10,925 nt of DNA from Bdellovibrio sp. (GTDB taxonomy: Bacteria; Bdellovibrionota; Bdellovibrionia; Bdellovibrionales; Bdellovibrionaceae), in assembly GCA_003176075.1 (NCBI GenBank), contig PSRN01000300.1:1-10925 (forward strand). Reading direction: 5' to 3'. The notes beneath the pieces are model-generated. The model had not been told where the DNA came from. It saw only the letters and a list, made by a program, of their open reading frames with translations, and ran no database searches. Shown piece by piece: positions 6,246-10,925 of this stretch (the first letter of the stretch is position 1; every line of letters begins with the position of its first letter). A program made the translations under genes and the position numbers.

Positions 6246-6712
6246 TGGTAACCCCACTTAATTAAGGTCCGTTTGAGTTTTTCCTTGCCGCGGTGAATGT
6301 GGCTTTTTACCGTGCCTTCCGGCATTGCAAGCATCTCAGATATGGTTGCGATGGAAAGGTCGGCTAAAACCATTTGAAAGACACTGAGCTCCGGCTCTTC
6401 CATTAGAGCGACTGCGGCTCGCAAGGCTGCAAACCGCCGATCTTCACCGGGGTGAGCCGGAGGTTCGTCAACGTCGTCAATCGGCAGGAGTTGAGGTTGC
6501 CGGCGGATTTCTTTGCACACATTAATCGCGATCCCCCAAGCGAACGCCTCAGCGGACCCTTTGCCTTCATCGAAAGTATCGAGTCGCAACATGCGCACAA
6601 AAACCTCCTGGACGGCTTCATCGGCCATTTGGGGCGGCATCCGGCTCAGAAAGAATCGATAAAGCGGCGGGCCCAGTGTTGGCACCAAGTCCCCTACCTC
6701 TGAAGAATCCAT
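6242..6712 (-). CDS. ECF-type RNA polymerase sigma factor
   Basis: At 156 residues it has the usual length for group 4 (ECF) sigma factors, with regions 2 and 4 only. Region 2 spans about 10-75: GPPLYRFFLSRM, then DEAVQEVFVRMLRLDTF, the -10 recognition core, and FAWGIAINVCKEIRR. A variable acidic/proline linker follows (78-92). Region 4 spans about 95-150 with the helix-turn-helix LSIATISEMLAMPEGTVKSHIHRGKEKLK split at 119-147, in which EGTVKSHIHRG is the -35 recognition helix. It directs RNA polymerase to a small regulon, often envelope stress. The gene is first in a three-gene operon and is coupled by ATGA to the probable anti-sigma. No strong ribosome-binding site precedes the ATG, but the N-terminus fits the family and the next methionine would cut region 2. 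Confidence 0.9.
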   Translation of the reverse strand: MDSSEVGDLVPTLGPPLYRFFLSRMPPQMADEAVQEVFVRMLRLDTFDEGKGSAEAFAWGIAINVCKEIRRQPQLLPIDDVDEPPAHPGEDRRFAALRAAVALMEEPELSVFQMVLADLSIATISEMLAMPEGTVKSHIHRGKEKLKRTLIKWGYQ

Positions 6713-6718
6713 TGTCAG

Positions 6719-6747
6719 ATATTGAACCTACGGGACTAAAAGGTTGC
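6719..6747 (-). promoter_or_regulatory. Candidate ECF-type promoter of the sigma operon
   Basis: On the minus strand GCAACC (6747-6742) is followed after 16 bases by TCAATA, about 7 bp before the sigma ATG. An AAC-containing -35 box is typical of ECF promoters, and ECF genes commonly drive their own transcription. The transcript would have a very short leader. Another possible -10, CGTA, is too close to the -35 (9 bp). Confidence 0.3.
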
Positions 6748-6877
6748 AAAAATTTTCTTAAGCCGCACCTAAACACCAAATCAAAGCAGGTCCTCCAACA
6801 GCCAAACTATTGAGAGTAGGACGAAACTGGCTTCCAGTGCGGATTATCGAATTATGAATTACGCGACAGTGACTGGT
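6748..6877. other. Non-coding spacer before the sigma operon
   Basis: No gene, strong promoter or repeat is seen in these 130 bases beyond the candidate ECF promoter that borders it. A minus-strand frame that crosses the adjacent palindrome (6758-7120) is arginine- and serine-rich and is a by-product of the repeat. Confidence 0.4.
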
Positions 6878-7095
6878 TAGCCCGCATTTCTCACAGCGTT
6901 TCGTCGCGAGCTGGTCGAGTCGCCGGCTCTGCCCTTTGGCGAACCTTCGGTTCGACGGGCGCTCGGAGGCGGTCGCGACTGAGGCATGTCCTCTGCGACA
7001 TGTCGCAAGGAGCGACCGCCGAGAACGCCCGAAGCGTAGCGGCCAGCCGTGCGAATCGGCCAGCGCAGCAGAAACGCTGTGAGAAATGCGGGCTA
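6878..7095. mobile_element. 218-bp palindromic element with 24-bp perfect terminal repeats (MITE-like)
   Basis: The ends 6878-6901 and 7072-7095 are exact 24-bp inverted repeats, beginning TAGCCCGCATTTCTCACAGC and continuing for four bases more. Inside, complementarity continues imperfectly: GGGCGCTCGGAGGCGGTCGC (6957-6976) pairs with GCGACCGCCGAGAACGCCC (7012-7030), with local hairpins CGAACC/GGTTCG (6940-6954) and the palindrome GCGACATGTCGC (6995-7006). Both ends carry TA, compatible with a TA target duplication as in Tc1/IS630-type transposition, though a palindromic end makes this ambiguous. It encodes no credible protein. The right end coincides with the TAG stop of the hybrid kinase gene. 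In RNA it would fold into one long stem, so it may also end or stabilise the kinase transcript. Confidence 0.75.
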
Positions 7096-8805
7096 GGCTG
7101 CTGGCAGCGGCTTTAACCATTTTTGCAGAGTCATTATAATGTCGTTCAGTTCCGTCGATTTATAAATGTGATCAGAGAATCCGTAGGACTGGCATTTTTG
7201 CATCGTTGTGAAGGATGAGTAGGCGGTAAAGGCCAAGATGGGTTTGTCGTAGCCCAGTTTTCGAATGTGTTTGGTGGCAAGAAAGCCATCGAGTCCCGGC
7301 ATATTGAGATCCATTAGAATTAAATCAAAATCGCCATTTTTGGCCAAGAGATCCACAGCTGCTTGGCCGTCCTGACAAACCTCGACTTCAGCGCCTTCGG
7401 CTTCCAAGCGGTTTCGGAAAAGAAAGCGAATGTCCTCGGCGTCGTCGACGAGAAGGATTTTTTTACCGGATAAGCGTTGACTGGGTTGCGGAAGGTCGCC
7501 TTCAACAGGAAGAGCCCGGAGACTGAAGAGAAAAGTTGAACCTTTATCGGCTTGCGACTGCAAAAGCTTGAGGTCTCCCCCCAATTCACGGCTCAAGGTG
7601 CGCGCCAAGGCAAGGCCAAGTCCCGAGCCCTCTTGTGATTTCACTTCAGCACGGTTTTCCCGAAAGAACGGATCAAACAGCCGATCAATGTTCTCCGGCA
7701 AAATCCCGATCCCATAATCCGTCACTTTGATATTCAAGAACGGGCGGACAAAATCCACACTGAGCGAAATTTTTCCAGCTTGCGGCGAAAATTTGATGGC
7801 ATTGGATAAAAGATTAATCAGGATTTGCTGGAACTTCAGACTGCTCGTCCACACCTTTGCCGGAACCGCAGCCGTAAACTGAGTTTCCAATTGAATTCCT
7901 TTTTCCTTGAGCCGACTTTGCATCATTGACCCTACAGCGGTGATTTCATCTCTTAGACTTACCGATTCCATCGCTTGCGGGTGTTCTTTGGATCCTGAAG
8001 TCGCTATGACAAGAATATTATCGACTAGTTTTTTTAGGTGCAGGCTGTTGCGTAAAATTATCTTCGAATATGACAGCGCGGTTGGCGGTAGATTTGGATG
8101 GTCCGCCAGCAACTCGGCAGCACCCGCAATAGCCGTTACTGGAGTCCTGATCTCATGACTTGCGTCGTTGATTCTACTGATCAAATTTTCATTTTCGAAG
8201 CCCAGACCAACGCCCCGTAAAGTCCTCGAATTGACACTGCGAGCGATCAAAATCATTAAGATAATATAGGCAACACAAATGAGCCCCATAATCCGGTGCG
8301 CCAATTGATTATCAAGTACCAGCCGCAGTGTGAAAGGTATGATCGACGGAAAGAGAAACGAGTACATCGTTGTAAGGCTGGATGAATAAGCACCCACCGC
8401 ACCGGACGTCATGCCCGCAATCAAGAAAGTGGTTGCCGCCAGGTAGGTCGGGGAGTCGCCGCGCAAACATCCAATCCCAATCAAGCCCCAGAGAATTCCT
8501 GAAATGCCGACGCAGATGTTAAATTGCTTTAGCGCCGCATCTAATGCGAGGGACGACAAATTTCTGCCTTTAGCTCTCCACTTCAGGAATAAGAAATAAC
8601 GAATCACCGTCAATAGGAGGTTCGCTGCAACCCAAAAATAAATCAGCGTCGAGTCGATGATTCCCCAACTCAAGTAAGCATAGAGACCGCCATTAATGAT
8701 AATCGCTGCAAAGGCAATTTTGTTTTGTTCATACAGAAGTTCAAGGATTGCACTCTTGAAACGAGGACTTTGTTGCGATTCCCATTCAATCATCCTAGGG
8801 CGCAA
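7093..8805 (-). CDS. Membrane hybrid histidine kinase with C-terminal receiver
   Basis: The protein has 570 residues. Six membrane spans lie at about 30-190, a layout shared with many diguanylate cyclases and kinases of this N-terminal type. The phosphoacceptor H217 lies in SHEIRTP. The ATP-binding domain has the N box (LLSNAIKFS, about 332-340), G1 (DYGIGI, 363-368), F box (LFDPFF) and G2 (GSGLGLALA). The receiver spans about 448-566 with acid pair D454/D455, phosphoacceptor D499 (LILMDLNMP), T527 and K549. It would sense a membrane or soluble cue, autophosphorylate and pass the phosphate to its own receiver; the output partner is not in the window. The link between the last span and the H box is only about 25 residues, shorter than usual. 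Start: TTG at 8805 with GAGG ten bases upstream; the ATG four codons later (8793) is the alternative. Confidence 0.9.
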   Translation of the reverse strand: MRPRMIEWESQQSPRFKSAILELLYEQNKIAFAAIIINGGLYAYLSWGIIDSTLIYFWVAANLLLTVIRYFLFLKWRAKGRNLSSLALDAALKQFNICVGISGILWGLIGIGCLRGDSPTYLAATTFLIAGMTSGAVGAYSSSLTTMYSFLFPSIIPFTLRLVLDNQLAHRIMGLICVAYIILMILIARSVNSRTLRGVGLGFENENLISRINDASHEIRTPVTAIAGAAELLADHPNLPPTALSYSKIILRNSLHLKKLVDNILVIATSGSKEHPQAMESVSLRDEITAVGSMMQSRLKEKGIQLETQFTAAVPAKVWTSSLKFQQILINLLSNAIKFSPQAGKISLSVDFVRPFLNIKVTDYGIGILPENIDRLFDPFFRENRAEVKSQEGSGLGLALARTLSRELGGDLKLLQSQADKGSTFLFSLRALPVEGDLPQPSQRLSGKKILLVDDAEDIRFLFRNRLEAEGAEVEVCQDGQAAVDLLAKNGDFDLILMDLNMPGLDGFLATKHIRKLGYDKPILAFTAYSSFTTMQKCQSYGFSDHIYKSTELNDIIMTLQKWLKPLPAA

Positions 8806-8891
8806 TATATATGAGCCTCAGGCTCAGGAGCAAAGGCTCAAGTCGAATGGCGGCGGCCGAGAGCGATATCGTATATTTTTAACAATTTGCC
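8806..8891 (-). promoter_or_regulatory. Spacer between kinase genes with alternative hairpins
   Basis: On the minus strand two GAGCCT copies (8839-8834 and 8825-8820) could each pair with AGGCTC (8818-8813). The shared strand contains GAGG, the only ribosome-binding candidate for the TTG start at 8805. The spacer is 86 bp, so the two kinases could be cotranscribed. No clear terminator or -35/-10 pair is seen. Confidence 0.35.
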
Positions 8892-10301
8892 TCACACTGG
8901 AAGCCACACGCTGAAATTCGTAACCCCGTTCACGGATGAGGTGACATCGACTTTCCCGCCATGAGCATCGGCGAGCCCTTTGACGATGTAAAGGCCAAGT
9001 CCAGTTCCGGAGGCGTGTCTTGATCCTTCATAACGATAAAACCGGTCGAATAAATGCGATAATTGGTCAGCAGGAATCTGCGCCCCTACGCTTTCCACGG
9101 ACAATTTGACCCACTCACCGTCGAGCTCCAGGCGGCATGCGATTTCAGAATTTGGCCTGGAGTATTTGACGGCGTTCGTAAGAAGATTACTGACGATTTG
9201 TTCAACCCGCTGGCCATCCACATTGGCTTTTAAATCTCCGCGGAAAGCCATGGTAATCTTTCTCCCGCTCGTCATCTCAGTTTGCTTGGCGACGTTGATA
9301 ACGAGTTTTTCGACGTCGGTCATGACTTTGTGAATTTGCATGCGATTGATATCAATCAACGATAAATCAAAAAAATCAGATATCAAACGGGTCACCATTC
9401 GCACTCTCTCGTGAATTTTTTCCACCAGATCGTGTTGCTTATCGGTTGCCTCCTTTCGGTCGATCAGAAAACCCAAGTATTGAGCCGTCATATCAATGAC
9501 AGCGGTTGCTGAACGTAAATCGTGCCCGACGGCAGAGATAAATTCCTGGCGCAACCTGGCCGTGGCCCGATGAGCCCTTACAATTTCAAAGACAAGCGCA
9601 TCTGTAAGCATGCTGCTGAACGCAGCGATGGTAACGGCACGCAAGACCATGACAATGATTGCAATCTGGTAAGTTGGCTGGTCGAGCACCGTGGCTGGAT
9701 GACGTACAATAACCACCGGGACCACGAGCAAACCCGCCGCAATGCCATAACCCAAAATTGAAATGGAGCATCCGAACAACAAAACACGAATTCGAAGCGA
9801 CAACCGGTCCTTTTCTTTGTGAGCAAAATAAGAACAGGCAAAGGCGGCGAAAATACCTGAAGGCAGACCCACCGTAAGGCGTGCCATTCGCTCAACCGGT
9901 CCAACCCAGGAGTTAAAATCGCTTCCAACCGACGCCATGATTCTTAAAATCACCAAGGTCCAAAGAACGAGATAGCCACCATATAAAAAATGCGTCCATT
10001 TTGGCCAAAGGCGAGTTTGAATTAATAGCTCAAAGCCAAAACCAGCAAGCAAGAAAAATGAACCTGGAAGGAGAAAGAGGCTCAGTACATCAAGCCAATA
10101 CGGCGTCACATCAGGAAGACCCACGGTCTCGAGGTATTGAAGCATTTTGATTAATTCAAATGAACCATGGACAAGACTAAAGGCGACCAGCAAACCAACG
10201 CAAGACCGCGGCACCAAGTGAACAGGCTCTTTTGCTTGCATAATTAAACTGAATGCGAGCTGGAAGAAGACCAGCCCATAGAAAAGGTAAATATAAACCA
10301 T
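8892..10301 (-). CDS. Membrane sensor histidine kinase, seven predicted spans
   Basis: The protein has 469 residues. About seven membrane spans fill residues 1-238 with little periplasmic loop, so it probably senses within or near the membrane. The DHp helix follows, with H260 in FISAVGHDLRS as phosphoacceptor (the usual TP after it is replaced by AT at 265-266). The ATP domain has the N box (QIVSNLLTNAVKYS, 368-381), F box (LFDRFYRYEG) and G2 (GTGLGLYIV). The G1 box is unusual: ESVGAQIP at 403-410, where DxGxGIP is normal, so the adenine-contacting Asp is replaced by Ser. Related kinases with Asn there are active. There is no receiver domain. Start: ATG with AGAAGG four bases upstream. It lies 86 bp before the hybrid kinase on the same strand and could share its receiver. 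The cognate regulator is not in the window. Confidence 0.9.
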   Translation of the reverse strand: MVYIYLFYGLVFFQLAFSLIMQAKEPVHLVPRSCVGLLVAFSLVHGSFELIKMLQYLETVGLPDVTPYWLDVLSLFLLPGSFFLLAGFGFELLIQTRLWPKWTHFLYGGYLVLWTLVILRIMASVGSDFNSWVGPVERMARLTVGLPSGIFAAFACSYFAHKEKDRLSLRIRVLLFGCSISILGYGIAAGLLVVPVVIVRHPATVLDQPTYQIAIIVMVLRAVTIAAFSSMLTDALVFEIVRAHRATARLRQEFISAVGHDLRSATAVIDMTAQYLGFLIDRKEATDKQHDLVEKIHERVRMVTRLISDFFDLSLIDINRMQIHKVMTDVEKLVINVAKQTEMTSGRKITMAFRGDLKANVDGQRVEQIVSNLLTNAVKYSRPNSEIACRLELDGEWVKLSVESVGAQIPADQLSHLFDRFYRYEGSRHASGTGLGLYIVKGLADAHGGKVDVTSSVNGVTNFSVWLPV

Positions 10302-10607
10302 ACCACCTTCTCGCCCGCGCCAAGACCGCGTTCCCCCGTCTTTTCAGTTAAAAATCCACGACTGGCAATGGTTTCAGTCTCCGGAAGGTGAGCTTCAGCA
10401 AACTGCGACATTCTTTCTTGCCTCAGCGGCGATCCTTACGGTGCTCTGGGATTGTCCGTTGACGGCAAAGTAAAATCGCCAAGGCCGGTTTCAGCGCCTT
10501 ACTTTCCAAGCCCATAAAAATGGACAACCTGTTCAATTCAGTTCACGAATTGGCAGGTCGAAGCCGTTATGAGCCCGTCACTTGATTGATTCGATCCAGG
10601 AATTCCT
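10302..10607. other. Intergenic stretch, nothing recognised
   Basis: This lies upstream of the seven-span kinase gene, so its minus-strand promoter should be here, but no convincing -35/-10 pair is visible. I see no gene, repeat or strong hairpin on either strand. Confidence 0.35.
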
Positions 10608-10811
10608 ATGAAGGACGTTCAAGGCCCGCCTTGGCAGGCTGAACTTTCTTTCTGGGGAAACAGAGGCTCAATCTCATTCCACAATGCATCTGATATTAAA
10701 CGTCTCGAGGCAGTATCTGAATTCATTTTCCTGCGCTTCATGTTGATCCCTTTGCCAGGGCCAACGTTTACTCAAATGAGTACTCATTTATTCGATGGGA
10801 ATAGGCTCTAA
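10608..10811 (+). CDS. Possible small protein or decayed gene start
   Basis: A 67-codon frame begins with ATG six bases after AGGA, an adequate ribosome-binding site. Its start, AELSFWGNRGSIS, resembles the FWGxRGSIP that opens some metallo-beta-lactamase-fold hydrolases, but nothing after it fits that family (no HxHxDH), so if real it is a fragment. Another frame open from 10837 to the window end encodes YDCLDDLLEFSKNPVVVAQF without a start codon, and looks coding-like. The two may be parts of a broken gene running out of the window, or unrelated frames. I cannot assign a function. Confidence 0.25.
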   Translation: MKDVQGPPWQAELSFWGNRGSISFHNASDIKRLEAVSEFIFLRFMLIPLPGPTFTQMSTHLFDGNRL

Positions 10812-10925
10812 AGCTCTCAGCAGTGATCTCTGTTAACTTTTTCCCGGGTATGATTGTCTCGACGATCTTTTAGAATTTTCTAAAAATCCCGTCGTTGTTG
10901 CTCAATTTGGAAAGATTCCAGTACC

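Noticed and set aside
6758..7120. 120-codon minus-strand frame
   Set aside because: It is read out of the 218-bp palindrome and the kinase 3' end in a second frame; the composition is that of a GC-rich repeat.
10608..10811. Metallo-beta-lactamase-fold hydrolase
   Set aside because: Only FWGNRGSIS resembles the family opening; the metal-binding HxHxDH and everything after are absent, so it is kept only as a possible small or broken gene.

Overview
The window looks like a piece of a Gram-negative bacterial chromosome of roughly even base composition. It has short Sec signal peptides ending in AxA-type sites, an ECF sigma/anti-sigma pair, multi-membrane-segment histidine kinases and an exported DJ-1/PfpI-like protein. 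This would suit Bdellovibrionota or a deltaproteobacterial-type lineage, but that is an impression from gene style. No rRNA, tRNA or taxon-specific marker is present to confirm it.

Layout. Positions 1-513 hold a large non-coding inverted repeat: two arms of about 143 bp, each folding into three hairpins closed by an AT-rich stem, around a 228-bp centre. Positions 514-848 are mostly empty. Positions 849-1061 are a plus-strand remnant of an AAA/DUF4143 ATPase. It faces a nearly complete minus-strand gene of the same family (1094-2277), which carries a one-base frameshift exactly at the Walker A lysine codon and a perfect palindrome over its start codon. Upstream of that gene on the minus strand lies a two-gene unit (4124 to 2369): an exported DJ-1/PfpI-family protein overlapping an AraC-family regulator by 8 bp. 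A lone plus-strand gene (4522-5013) encodes a small exported four-cysteine protein. It converges on a minus-strand operon (6712 to 5153) of ECF sigma factor, one-span membrane protein (likely anti-sigma) and exported protein of unknown function. Next come a 218-bp palindromic element (6878-7095) and two membrane histidine kinases on the minus strand (8805 to 7093 with a receiver domain; 10301 to 8892 without). The last 600 bp has no convincing complete gene.

How the genes may work together. Three signalling modules lie side by side: an AraC regulator with its DJ-1-like partner, an ECF sigma unit with an envelope protein, and a kinase pair that could feed one receiver domain. No DNA-binding response regulator is present, so the kinase output must lie elsewhere. 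The most unusual content is the structured repeat DNA. One 28-bp palindromic unit occurs both inside the first element and, in frame, as the C-terminal tail of the DJ-1-like protein, which suggests a repeat family that has invaded a coding region.
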